This document shows, piece by piece, positions 45,054-55,477 of a DNA stretch of 64,000 nt (position 1 is its first letter; each line of letters starts with the position of its first letter). The notes below the pieces were generated by a model. The model saw only the letters and a list, made by a program, of their open reading frames with translations, was not told where the DNA came from and made no database searches. The stretch spans positions 620,001 to 684,000 of the forward strand of contig NZ_FQVN01000003.1 of assembly GCF_900129375.1 (NCBI RefSeq), given 5' to 3'. Position numbers and translations under genes: made by a program. The DNA comes from Streptoalloteichus hindustanus (GTDB lineage Bacteria; Actinomycetota; Actinomycetes; Mycobacteriales; Pseudonocardiaceae).

Positions 45054-45134
45054 TTCGTATACGAAGGACCATGTCGGTCGTATACGAAAGACGATGACGT
45101 TCGTATACGAAGGACCACGGTGTTCGTATACGAA
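45054..45134. promoter_or_regulatory. Four TTCGTATACGAA palindromes at exact 23-bp period
   Basis: Inside the gene-free stretch 44956-45406, TTCGTATACGAA occurs at 45054-45065, 45100-45111 and 45123-45134, and GTCGTATACGAA at 45077-45088. Starts are 23 bp apart throughout. Flanks alternate: units 1 and 3 are followed by GGACCA, units 2 and 4 by AG(A/T)CGA. The GTATAC core suits a GntR-type dimer. The site lies between the MDR gene and the amino-acid permease. Confidence 0.7.
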
Positions 45135-45406
45135 AGTCGACGTCCGCTCCTCACGGGGAAGGCCGAAGATCGCGGGACCTCGGGCAGGCATCAGACCCCC
45201 GTGACGGCGCAGGAGCGGAAGACCGCGCCGAACACCTCCTCCGACACACCGCCGCCGATCGCCGTGAACCGCGCTGCCCCGCGCGTTGCCCCTGTTCCCC
45301 CGTCGAGTTCGACAACACCTCGGTGACGGTTCACGTGACGCGCCTCACGCGCTGGTCTACTACGAGGCGCACCGGATCGACGGCGAGCGCGGTCGGAGGG
45401 AGTGCC

Positions 45407-46831
45407 ATGCACCGACGGCTGGGAGGCGGCTCCGGGATCTTCCGGCGCAAGCCCGTGGAGCAGATCGCGAGCGAACACGAGGGCGAGCTGACCCGGACGC
45501 TGGGGTTGTGGCAGCTCACCGCGATCGGCGTCGGCGGCATCATCGGCGCCGGCATCTTCTCCCTGGCCGGGGCCGTGGCCAACAGGACCGCCGGTCCGGC
45601 CGTGCTGATCTCGTTCCTGGTCGCCGGCGTGGCCAGCGCCGCCGCCGCGTTCGCCTACGCGGAGTTCGCCGGCCTGATCCCCAAGGCCGGCTCCGCCTAC
45701 ACCTACGGCTACGCGGTCCTCGGCGAGATCGTCGGCTGGTTCATCGGCTGGGACCTGCTCCTGGAGTACATCGCCATCGTCGCCGTGGTCGCGATCGGCA
45801 TCTCCGGGTACTTCGCCTTCTTCGTGAACAAGATCGGCGTGACGTTGCCGGCGTGGATGCTGGGCGCGCCCGGCACTGGCGAGGGCCACAAGGTCGACCT
45901 GTTCGCCGCGCTGCTGTGCCTGCTGATCGCCTACCTGCTCAACCTCGGCATCAGGAACGCGGCGCGGTTCGAGACCTTCCTGGTGTGGCTCAAGGTCGGC
46001 CTGGTGCTGCTGGTGATCGTCGTCGGCGCGGCGCACATCAACGCGGACAACTACACGCCGTTCTTCCCGTTCGGCTTCGGCGGGGCGATCACCGGCGCGG
46101 CCACCGTGTTCTTCGCCGTCTTCGGCTACGACGCGATGAGCACCGCGGCCGAGGAGTCCAAGGACGCCCAGAAGCACATGCCGAAGGCCATCCTGTACTC
46201 GCTGGCCATCTCGATGGTGCTCTACGTGCTCGCCTGCCTGGTCCTCACCGGCATGCAGGACTACCGCGCCATCGACAGCGAGAGCGCGTTCGCCAACGCC
46301 TTCGCCGACGTGGGCCTGCCGGCGTTGGCCACGGTGATCGCGGTGGGCGCCATCGTCGGCATCGTCACCGTGCTGTTCACGTTCATGCTCGGCGTGACCC
46401 GCGTGTGGTTCTCCATGAGCCGCGACGGCCTGCTGCCCAAATGGTTCGCCAGGACCCACCCCGTGCGCAAGGTGCCCAGCCGGGTCACCTGGATCGCCGG
46501 CGCCGCCTCCGCCCTGATCGCCGGCTTCCTGCCCATCCGGGAGGCGGCGGAGCTGACCAACATCGGCATCCTGCTGGCGTTCGTCGTGGTGTCCGTCGCC
46601 GTCGTCGTGCTGCGCTAACGGCGGCCGGACCTGCCCCGCACCTTCCGCTGCCCGGGCGTGCCCGTGGTGCCGCTCGTCGGCATCGTCTTCTCGTTGTGGC
46701 TGATCACCGAGCTGACCGCGACGACCTGGCTCCGGTTCGGCGTCTGGTTCCTCCTGGGCCTGGTCGTCTACTTCGCCTACTCCTACCGGCACTCCGAGCT
46801 GGCCTGGACCGGACGGTCCAAACGGCGGTGA
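45407..46831 (+). pseudogene. APC-family amino-acid permease interrupted by one in-frame TAA
   Basis: The frame from ATG 45407 (GGAGGGAG upstream) encodes a cationic-amino-acid-transporter type permease (GVGGIIGAGIFSLAG, AFAYAEFAGLIPKAGSAYTY). It meets TAA at 46616-46618 after 403 codons. The same frame continues as RRPDLPRTFRCPGVPVVPLV with two more membrane segments and ends naturally at TGA 46829-46831. The family usually reads LRYRRPDLPR here, so TAC (Tyr) has become TAA. The 403-residue product lacks the last two helices. It is a young nonsense mutation or a sequence error. Confidence 0.8.
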
Positions 46832-46838
46832 GGGGCCG

Positions 46839-46861
46839 CCGGACGCCACGGTGGTGTCCGG
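46839..46861. terminator. Terminator between permease and nitronate monooxygenase
   Basis: CCGGACGCCA pairs with TGGTGTCCGG (one G-T pair) across a 3-nt loop just after the permease TGA, between convergent genes. Confidence 0.6.
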
Positions 46862-46886
46862 CCGGACCCGCGCCCAGACCCCGTGC

Positions 46887-47966
46887 TCAGTCCCTGCCAA
46901 GACGGTCGGCGGCAGCGGCCAGCGCCCGCCGCGCGTCCTGGTGCAGCCGGGCCACCAGCTCCCCGGCCGGCAACGCCTCGGTCAGCGAGTAGGTCTGCCC
47001 CGCCCACAGCGACATCGCCTCGGGGTCGTCGGCCCGGCCCGCCGCCGCGCGCAACGGCTTGGTCATGTGGTGCACCTGCGGGTAGGCCGCCGGAGCGCGG
47101 CCGCTGTGCTCCAACAACACCCGGTTCACCAGGCCACGCGCGGGACGCCCGGTGAACGCCCTGGTCAGGGCGGTTCCCCTGGCGGCGTCGCCGAGGGCGG
47201 CGCGGTGCGTGGGCTGGGTGCCCGCCTCCGGGCAGCGCAGGAACGCCGTGCCGAGCTGGGCGGCGGTGGCGCCGGCGGCCAGCACCGCCGCCACGTCCGC
47301 GCCGGTGGCCAGCCCGCCGGCCGCGATCACGGGCACGTCCACGGCGGCGAGCACCAGGCGCAGCGCCGCGACCGTGCCGAGCAGCTCGCCACCGCCGGGC
47401 GAGACGCCGTCGTCCCGGAACACCGCCCGGTGCCCACCGGCCTCCGAGCCCTGCACGCAGACCACGTTTGCCCCGGCCCGCACGGCCGTCCTGGCCTCGG
47501 CCGGCGTGGTCACCGTGACCACGACCTGGCCGCCCGCCCCGCGCACCCGCCGAACCACGTCGGCGTCCGGACAGCCGAAGGTGAACGACACCACCGGGAT
47601 CCGCTCGGCCACGACCAGCTCCAGCTTCGCCGGGTAGTCGTCGTCCTCCCACCGGGGCTCGCCCAGCTCCACCCCGTACCTGCGGGCCTCGGCGCCGAGC
47701 CGCTCCCGGTACCCGTCGAGCCTGGGGTGGGTGTCGGCCCCCGGCACGAAAAGGTTCACCCCGAACGGCGCCGGCCGGCCGCTCCCGCCGGCGCCCAGCA
47801 GCGCGCGGGTGCGGGCGATCTGGTCGGCGAGCGCGTCGGCGCCGAGGTAGCCCGCGGCGAGGAAGCCGAACGCGCCGGCCTCGGTCACCGCGGCCACCAG
47901 TTCGGGGGTGGACACGCCGCCCGCCATGGGGGCGGCGATGACCGGGATGCGCAGGTCACTGATCAC
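46887..47966 (-). CDS. Nitronate monooxygenase family (NMO/2-nitropropane dioxygenase)
   Basis: A 359-residue FMN-dependent TIM-barrel protein. IPVIAAPMAGGVSTPELVAAV, VNLFVPGADTHP, VVCVQGSEAGGHRAVF and AAGGLATGADVAAVLAAGA are family hallmarks; the His in SEAGGH is the usual catalytic residue. It oxidises nitronates such as propionate 3-nitronate. GTG start at 47966. Standalone. Confidence 0.9.
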   Translation of the reverse strand: MISDLRIPVIAAPMAGGVSTPELVAAVTEAGAFGFLAAGYLGADALADQIARTRALLGAGGSGRPAPFGVNLFVPGADTHPRLDGYRERLGAEARRYGVELGEPRWEDDDYPAKLELVVAERIPVVSFTFGCPDADVVRRVRGAGGQVVVTVTTPAEARTAVRAGANVVCVQGSEAGGHRAVFRDDGVSPGGGELLGTVAALRLVLAAVDVPVIAAGGLATGADVAAVLAAGATAAQLGTAFLRCPEAGTQPTHRAALGDAARGTALTRAFTGRPARGLVNRVLLEHSGRAPAAYPQVHHMTKPLRAAAGRADDPEAMSLWAGQTYSLTEALPAGELVARLHQDARRALAAAADRLGRD

Positions 47967-48167
47967 ATCCGGACCCTAGTGAGCGCCGTCGGGGGCCGCC
48001 GGGGCAATGCAGCCAAGGCCACAGCGGCGCCCGCACCCTCGTCCAGATCACCCCGTTCGGGTGATCTCCCAACGCCCACCCCCGGAGCGTCCGACCGTCG
48101 GACGTCCCACTGCTCAGATCGGGTGACCACCCTTGGCGATCCGGGCCTCCCGATCGAGACTGGCCGA

Positions 48168-48824
48168 ATGCGCTCCGTGTTGTTGGCCTCACTGGTGAGC
48201 CTGGTCCTGCCCCTCGCCGCCGTGGCACCGGCCGCGGCGGGCGCCGGGGAGGACACCTCGTTGCCGCCCTACTTCGCGGTCGCCCGTCCGGTCACGGCCG
48301 AGCAGCTCGGCACCACCTGGCGGCCGGAGTGCCCGGTGCGCCCGGACGAGCTGCGGCTGGTCACGCTCCGGCACGTCGGCATGGACGGCCGGGCGCACAC
48401 CGGCCGCCTGGTGGTCAACCAGGACCGGGTGACCGAGACGATCACGCTCTTCGGCGAGCTGTACCGGATGCGGTTCCCCATCGAGAAGATGCGGACTCCC
48501 GACAACTACCCGAACGCCGACGACGAGCTGTCCATGCGGGACAACAACACCTCGGCCTACAACTGCCGGGGCATCGGGGGCAGCGGTCGCTGGTCCTACC
48601 ACGCCTACGGCCGGGCGATCGACATCAACCCGAAGATCAACCCGTACCTGGACGACAAGGGCGTGCAGCCGGCCAACGGCGGCCCGTGGCTGGACCGCAC
48701 CCGCCGGGACCCGGGCATGCTGCACGACGGCGACCCGGCGGTGCTGGCCTTCACCCAGCGCGGCTGGACCTGGGGCGGTCACTGGACCACGCCGCTGGAC
48801 TACCAGCACTTCGAGAAGCCCTGA
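48168..48824 (+). CDS. Secreted M15-type peptidase (D-Ala-D-Ala carboxypeptidase-like)
   Basis: A 218-residue exported protein with a cleavable signal peptide (LLASLVSLVLPLAAVAPAAAG). The mature part has the M15 metallopeptidase pattern: WSYHAYGRAIDINPKINPYL (H-x6-D) and YQHFEKP at the end (His). An NTSAYNCR segment precedes. It probably trims peptidoglycan peptides in the wall. ATG at 48168. Confidence 0.85.
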   Translation: MRSVLLASLVSLVLPLAAVAPAAAGAGEDTSLPPYFAVARPVTAEQLGTTWRPECPVRPDELRLVTLRHVGMDGRAHTGRLVVNQDRVTETITLFGELYRMRFPIEKMRTPDNYPNADDELSMRDNNTSAYNCRGIGGSGRWSYHAYGRAIDINPKINPYLDDKGVQPANGGPWLDRTRRDPGMLHDGDPAVLAFTQRGWTWGGHWTTPLDYQHFEKP

Positions 48825-48835
48825 GCCGGACGTGC

Positions 48836-48870
48836 GGTGGGGAGGGCCCGCGACGCCGGTCCTCCCCACC
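48836..48870. terminator. Bidirectional terminator
   Basis: A 10-bp stem (GGTGGGGAGG against CCTCCCCACC) lies between the convergent peptidase and MFS genes. Confidence 0.6.
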
Positions 48871-48874
48871 CCCG

Positions 48875-50071
48875 TCACACGGCCACCGGCTCCGGCGCCC
48901 GCCGCGCTCCCGCCCACCACACGAGGCCACCGGCCGCGAAGCAGCACGCCGCCACGGCGCAGGACGCGCTCCATCCGGCGGCGGAGTAGGCCGCGGAACC
49001 ACCGGCGGCGCCCACCGCGCCGCCCAGGAACGTCCCCACCATGTACACCGCGTTGCGCCGGCTCCGCGTCTCCGCCGCGCCCGCCATGACCCGCGCCTGG
49101 TGGGCCACCTGGCTCACCTGCATGCCGACCGCGAGCAGCAGCACGCCGGGCACCAGCGCGGGCAACCAGCTCCCGCCGAGGAACAGCAGCGGTGACGCGA
49201 CGAGCAGCGCCAGCAGGCCGCTGCCCGCCACGACCCGAGCGCCCACGCGGTCGACCGCCCGGCCCGCGGCCGGCGCGGCCACCGCTCCGGCCAGACCGAG
49301 CAGGCCGACCAGACCGGCCGTGGACGCGCTCAGGCCGTGCGGCGCGCTGGTGAGCGCCAGGGCGAGCGTCGTCCAGACGGCGTTGAAGCCGGCGAACACC
49401 GCCGCCTGCGCGAGGCTCGGCCCCCGCACGTCGGGCCGTCGCGCCAGTCCGGGCAGCACCGCGAGGAGGTCGCGGTAGTGCTGACTCGGCCGCGGCCCGT
49501 CGACGGGCAGGACCCGCACGGTGAGGGCGCACACGATCGCGGTCAGCGCCGCCGCGACGAGGTAGACCACGCGCCAGCCGAGGGCGTCCCCGAGAGCGCC
49601 GCTCAGGACGCGCGAGCCCATCATCCCGGTGACCAGGCCGGCCTGGACCCAGGCCAGCGCGACCCCGCGCCGCTCCGGCGCGCTCACCTCGCTCACGAGC
49701 GGGACGAGCACCTGCGGGATGACCGTCGTCGCGGCGGCCAGCCCGACGAACGCCGACAGCACCGGCAGGGACGGCGCGGCGGCCGCCCCCGCCAGCAGCG
49801 CCACGGTCGCCGCGCCGAGCCAGGTGACGAGCCGACGCCGGGAGACCAGGTCGCCCAGCGGCACGAGCGACAGGATGCCGACGGCGTAGCCGAACAGCGC
49901 CGTGGTGGCCACCCCGCCGGCCGCGCCGGCCGGCACGCCGAGGTCGGCGGCGACGACGCCGAGCACCGGCTGGGCCAGGTAGACGTTGCCGACCGTGACA
50001 CCGGCGCACAGCGCCGACGCGACGACCAGCCCGCGACCGCCGCGCGGGACGGGTGGCGTCGCGCCCGTCAC
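48875..50071 (-). CDS. MFS transporter
   Basis: A 398-residue major facilitator with 12 predicted helices. The loop 2-3 motif is GDLVSRRRLVTW. It resembles the drug/arabinose efflux branch. GTG at 50071 overlaps the stop of the SnoaL-like gene (GTGA), so the two are coupled. The divergent TetR gene and the palindromes in front of the operon suggest repression relieved by a substrate. Confidence 0.88.
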   Translation of the reverse strand: MTGATPPVPRGGRGLVVASALCAGVTVGNVYLAQPVLGVVAADLGVPAGAAGGVATTALFGYAVGILSLVPLGDLVSRRRLVTWLGAATVALLAGAAAAPSLPVLSAFVGLAAATTVIPQVLVPLVSEVSAPERRGVALAWVQAGLVTGMMGSRVLSGALGDALGWRVVYLVAAALTAIVCALTVRVLPVDGPRPSQHYRDLLAVLPGLARRPDVRGPSLAQAAVFAGFNAVWTTLALALTSAPHGLSASTAGLVGLLGLAGAVAAPAAGRAVDRVGARVVAGSGLLALLVASPLLFLGGSWLPALVPGVLLLAVGMQVSQVAHQARVMAGAAETRSRRNAVYMVGTFLGGAVGAAGGSAAYSAAGWSASCAVAACCFAAGGLVWWAGARRAPEPVAV

Positions 50072-50457
50072 GCCGTCTCCCCGGCGAGCTGCCGGCCCAG
50101 GCTGTCCAGGTCCCCGTAGACCACCGCCTCGCCGACCAGGCCCTCGGCGTCGAGGGTGAAGACCGTGATGCCGGACCAGCGGACCTCGGCGCCGGCGGGG
50201 TTGGCCCCGTTGCCCCGCCACACGACCGCGATCCGCTTCCCGGTCCGGTGCGCCTCGACCGGGGTGAGGCCGTCGAACCGCCCGAAGCCGGCGAGGGCCC
50301 CGCTGATCAGCGCGTGGATCGCGGCGCGCCCCCTGACCGGCGGGGTGTCGACGGGGTGGTGGAACGCCGCGTCCGGCGCGAAGGCGGCCGCCCAGGCGTC
50401 GACGTCCGCGACGCGGGAGGCGGTGAAGAAGCGCTCGACGGCGGAGGGGAGCAGCAT
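50068..50457 (-). CDS. SnoaL-like (NTF2-fold) protein
   Basis: A 129-residue alpha-beta barrel protein (VERFFTASRVADVDAWAAAFAPDAAFHHP; FTLDAEGLVGEAVVYGD). Proteins of this fold bind or modify small hydrophobic molecules, so it may act on the compound the MFS pump exports. First gene of the operon; ATG at 50457, 13 bp from the 26-bp palindrome. Confidence 0.8.
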   Translation of the reverse strand: MLLPSAVERFFTASRVADVDAWAAAFAPDAAFHHPVDTPPVRGRAAIHALISGALAGFGRFDGLTPVEAHRTGKRIAVVWRGNGANPAGAEVRWSGITVFTLDAEGLVGEAVVYGDLDSLGRQLAGETA

Positions 50458-50469
50458 GACGTATCCCTT

Positions 50470-50537
50470 CTTCTAACCAACCGGTTGGTTAGAAGCTAGA
50501 TCGCGAGCGCGCCCAATGTCAACCAGACGGTTGGTTA
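50470..50537. promoter_or_regulatory. TetR operators: one 26-bp perfect palindrome and one partial copy
   Basis: Positions 50470-50495 form a perfect palindrome with half-site GGTTGGTTAGAAG. A second, less symmetric copy (AACCAGACGGTTGGTTA) lies at 50521-50537. They lie between the SnoaL-MFS operon and the TetR gene. Confidence 0.82.
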
Positions 50538-50559
50538 CTTCTCGGCTAGCATCGCCGGC

Positions 50560-51132
50560 GTGCCCAGGGACGCCGAAGCCACCAAGGCGCGGATCTTCGC
50601 CGCGGCCTCAGCCGAGTTCGCCGCGCACGGCGTCGCCGGCGCCCGCGTCGAGCGGATCGCCCGCGCCGCGAACGCCAACAAGCAGCTCATCTACGCCTAC
50701 TTCGGCGACAAGGAGGGGCTGTTCAACGCGGTCCTGCAGCACGCGCTGCGGGAGCTCGCCGACGCGGTGCCCGCCAGCGGCGGCGACGTCGAGGACTACG
50801 TGGACCGGCTGTTCGACTACCACGCCGAGCACCCCGAGGTGTGCCGCCTGCTGCTGTGGGAGGCGCTGGAGTACGGCGACCGCCCGGTCCCCTCCGAGCC
50901 CGAGCGCACCGCCCACTACCAGGACAAGGTCGACGCGATGGCCACGGCCGACCGAACCGGCGACGCGCTCGCGCCCGACGTGCTCACCCTGCTCCTGCTC
51001 GGCCTGGTCGGCTGGCCGAACGCGGTCCCCCAGGTCCGCCGCATGCTGCTCGGCCCGGACGGCCCCGACCAGCGGGACCGCCTCCGCGCCGCCGTCCGCG
51101 TCGCCGCCCGTCGTCTCACCACCCGCCCCTGA
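50560..51132 (+). CDS. TetR-family repressor of the SnoaL-MFS operon
   Basis: A 190-residue protein with the TetR HTH (ARVERIARAANANKQLIYAYFGDKEGLF) and a TetR_C_17-like ligand domain. GTG at 50560. It should bind the 50470-50495 palindrome and the second copy to control itself and the divergent operon. Ligand unknown. Confidence 0.88.
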   Translation: MPRDAEATKARIFAAASAEFAAHGVAGARVERIARAANANKQLIYAYFGDKEGLFNAVLQHALRELADAVPASGGDVEDYVDRLFDYHAEHPEVCRLLLWEALEYGDRPVPSEPERTAHYQDKVDAMATADRTGDALAPDVLTLLLLGLVGWPNAVPQVRRMLLGPDGPDQRDRLRAAVRVAARRLTTRP

Positions 51133-51210
51133 CTTCCCCGGGGCACAAGGGAACCCAACCCGTCGGCCACCTCAAAGCGTCCACAATGGACAGTCAGGGA
51201 AAGCCCACGG

Positions 51211-51242
51211 CGCGGGGGCGCCGTCATCCAGGCGCCCCCGCG
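51211..51242. terminator. Strong 12-bp hairpin downstream of the TetR gene
   Basis: CGCGGGGGCGCC pairs perfectly with GGCGCCCCCGCG across an 8-nt loop, 78 bp past the TetR stop. On the minus strand the loop contains a TGA and could also end the gene fragment read leftward. Confidence 0.7.
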
Positions 51243-51572
51243 GTCAGCGAGATCGGCGTAGCGAGAACGCGGGCAACGACGCTCCGCGTGCTCGTCAGCG
51301 GACATTTCCTTTGCCAGCTCGGCGTATCCCCGTTCCCAGGCCCGCTCGTAGCGCGCACGTGCACCAGCCCGCAGGAGGGTACGGTTCACGCTCGCCCCGG
51401 AGTTCGGCTCGCGGCCCCCCTGCCCAGCGGCCCATGCCACCAAGGCGACGTGCTCCGCCCGCCCGGGATCAGCGAACGACGCCAGGAGCGCTTCGTCCAC
51501 GTCCTTGAACGTCGTCCGCCTGCTCGTGCCGCTCAAGGTACTGCGCACGGCGCATCCCGTTGTCGTGCTCAT
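51215..51572 (-). pseudogene. Possible degraded gene in the gap before lepA
   Basis: The 533-bp stretch 51133-51665 has no clear gene. A minus-strand frame from 51572 encodes DEALLASFADPGRAEHVALV, then GASVNRTLLRAGARARYERA and GYAELAKEMSADEHAERR, with moderately biased third positions. It runs through a terminator-like hairpin into the TetR gene instead of stopping there. One frame over, a TGA lies inside the hairpin loop (ISLTAGAPG-stop), as if a frameshift had occurred. I do not recognise the family. Confidence 0.25.
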
Positions 51573-51610
51573 ACCGATGCGGCCGAAGCCCGCCGAACCG
51601 CCCGGAAACG

Positions 51611-51652
51611 CCGGCGGCGGGCCGCTCCTGGGAGGGAGCGACCCGCCGCCGG
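51611..51652 (-). terminator. lepA terminator
   Basis: CCGGCGGCGGG...CCCGCCGCCGG with an inner 6-bp extension and 6-nt loop lies 14 bp past the lepA stop. Confidence 0.8.
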
Positions 51653-51665
51653 GGTGGTCTCGGGC

Positions 51666-53531
<1,866 letters not shown>

Positions 53532-53651
53532 TCAGGGTCCCTCGCAAGCGAATGGGTGACGTCTCATCGTCCCACGAGACCGGGGGTGCCACGCACACGT
53601 ATCCGGGCAGTCCCCGATGCGCCCGTCCCCGGGGGCCGCTGGAATGGGCGT

Positions 53652-54260
53652 ATGCGTGATGTGCTGCTGCGGATCCTCGACCCCTTCTTCGGCCGCCCGA
53701 CGGGGTTGCGCGGGCGGTTGGGCGGGGCGGTGATGGCCCGGTCCAACGCGGCGAGCGAACGGCACCTGGTCGCGCTGGCCGCCCCGCGCCCGACCGACTC
53801 CGTGCTGGTCGTGGGCCCGGGACCGGGCGTGGGACTGGCCGAGGTCGCCCGCGTGACCAACCGCGGCCACGTGGTCGGCGTGGACCCCTCGCCGGAGATG
53901 CTGCGGCGCTGCCGGGAGCTGTGCGCCGACCTGGTCCGGGCCGGCCGGGTGGAGCTGCGCCAGGGGACGGCGCAGGACACCGGGGCGCCGGCCGCCTCGT
54001 TCGACGTCGTGCTCAGCGTGAACAACGTCGTGTTCTGGCCGGACCGGCCCGCCGGGTTCGCCGAGCTGCGCCGGGTGCTGCGACCGGGCGGCCTGCTGGT
54101 GCTGTCCATGCACCGGACCGCGATGGACGCCGAGGGCTACTCGGCGGAGGACCTGCGGGCCGACGCCGAGGGCGCCGGGCTGACCGAGGTCGTGGTCCGC
54201 GAGCGGGCCGGGGCCAGCGCGTGGGGCGCGGCGGTCGACATGACCGCCCGCCACCCCTGA
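53652..54260 (+). CDS. Class I SAM-dependent methyltransferase
   Basis: A 202-residue Rossmann methyltransferase. Motif I VLVVGPGPGVGLAEVA, motif II VVGVDPSPEML, and FDVVLSVNNVVFWPDRPAGF and LRRVLRPGGLLVLSMHR follow in order. Substrate unknown. ATG at 53652; it is divergent from lepA. Confidence 0.85.
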   Translation: MRDVLLRILDPFFGRPTGLRGRLGGAVMARSNAASERHLVALAAPRPTDSVLVVGPGPGVGLAEVARVTNRGHVVGVDPSPEMLRRCRELCADLVRAGRVELRQGTAQDTGAPAASFDVVLSVNNVVFWPDRPAGFAELRRVLRPGGLLVLSMHRTAMDAEGYSAEDLRADAEGAGLTEVVVRERAGASAWGAAVDMTARHP

Positions 54261-54267
54261 CCGCCCC

Positions 54268-55203
54268 TCACGCGACGGCCAGGGCGGCGACGCCGAGCAG
54301 CACCACCAGCGCGCCGCCCAGCCGCCGACCGGGTCGCGGCTCGCCCAGCACCCGCCAGGCGACGACCGCGCTCACCACGATGCTCAGCTCCCGCGCGGGG
54401 GCGACCAGGCTCACCGGGGCGAGCCGCATCGCGAACAGCACCAGGCCGTAGGCCAGCGAGGACAGCGCCGCGACGGCGACGACCGCGGTCCGGTGCTGTC
54501 GCCACACGTCGATCACCACGGCCCGGTCCCCGGCCACCCACGGCGCGAGCAACAGCACCCGCACCACGTTGTTGCCCCAGTTGAACAGCAACGGGGAGAT
54601 CGCGAGCGCGGTGACGGCGTGCGCGTCCCAGAGGGTGTAGCCGGCGATCATGACCCCGGTCAGCACGCCATAGCCGACGCCCAGCGGGCGGCGCGGACCG
54701 GCGGCGCGCGCGACAGCGCTGTCACCGGCACTGCCGCCGGAACCGCTGTCGCCACCGGCGACCGCCGGCGCGCGACCCGAGCCGATGACGAGGACGCCGA
54801 GGACCACCGCCCCCGCGCCGAGCAGCCCCAGGAGACCGGGCCGTTCGTCGAACACGAGCACGCTGGCCGTCACCGCGACGAGCGGCCCGATGCCCCGCGC
54901 GAGCGGGTAGACCACCGACAGGTCCCCCACCGCGTAGCCGCGTTGCAACAGCAGCGAGTAGCCGGTGTGGAGGGCGCCGCTCGCCGCGGTCGCGAGCAGC
55001 CCCGCCCAGCCGAACCGGACGGCGTCCTGCCCACCCACCACGACGCCGACCACCGCGAACGGGAGCAACAGGACCGCGCTGACCGCGGAGTTGAGCCAGG
55101 TGAAAGGCAGCCCGGCCGCGGTGGCGGCGCGTTTGGCGAAGAAGTTCCAGCCGGCGTGCGCCACGGCGGCGGCCAGCACCAGCAGGACGGTCACGGGACC
55201 CAT
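54268..55203 (-). CDS. EamA/DMT-family transporter
   Basis: A 311-residue protein with about ten hydrophobic helices in two EamA repeats. The GYSLLLQRGYAVGDLSVVYPLARGIGPL segment and the repeat near MRLAPVSLVAPARELSIVVSA are typical. A soluble Gly/Ser/Ala-rich loop (GGDSGSGGSAGDSAVARA) separates the repeats. Substrate unknown. Converges on the methyltransferase with 7 bp between stops. Confidence 0.85.
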   Translation of the reverse strand: MGPVTVLLVLAAAVAHAGWNFFAKRAATAAGLPFTWLNSAVSAVLLLPFAVVGVVVGGQDAVRFGWAGLLATAASGALHTGYSLLLQRGYAVGDLSVVYPLARGIGPLVAVTASVLVFDERPGLLGLLGAGAVVLGVLVIGSGRAPAVAGGDSGSGGSAGDSAVARAAGPRRPLGVGYGVLTGVMIAGYTLWDAHAVTALAISPLLFNWGNNVVRVLLLAPWVAGDRAVVIDVWRQHRTAVVAVAALSSLAYGLVLFAMRLAPVSLVAPARELSIVVSAVVAWRVLGEPRPGRRLGGALVVLLGVAALAVA

Positions 55204-55398
55204 CGCGAAACCCCTCTGGCCCGCGCGTGGGCGCGCGGGAGCCGGGTTCCTCCAGGCTTTTCGTCCCGTCAGATGGCCGGCCGCCGTCCGGGCGGGCCGG
55301 TGGCGCCGCTCGGTCCAGTCCTCCCGGCCCTGGTTGTGGGGTGGTCGTGGCGGGTGGGAGCGGAACCCTAGGCGCTGTCGATCTCGACCCTAACGCCA

Positions 55399-55439
55399 GC
55401 GGCGGGTGCGACGACCGTGGAGTTCGTCGCACCCGCCGC
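55399..55439. terminator. 16-bp stem hairpin between two minus-strand genes
   Basis: GCGGCGGGTGCGACGA pairs with its exact complement across a 9-nt loop, 39 bp past the ABC permease stop; the only structured element in the 55204-55477 gap. Confidence 0.75.
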
Positions 55440-55477
55440 GCCCCCGGGGTTGGCCAAGAGCCCGACTTCGGGTTCGT

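Noticed and set aside
45054-45134. CRISPR array or loxP-like site
   Set aside because: Units are 23 bp with only about 11 bp between palindromes and related, not unique, spacers; no cas genes. The resemblance to loxP arms is limited to CTTCGTATA and no recombinase gene is adjacent.
46616-46618. Selenocysteine or programmed readthrough in the permease
   Set aside because: The codon is TAA, not TGA, and no known readthrough context or SECIS-like hairpin follows; a point mutation is simpler.
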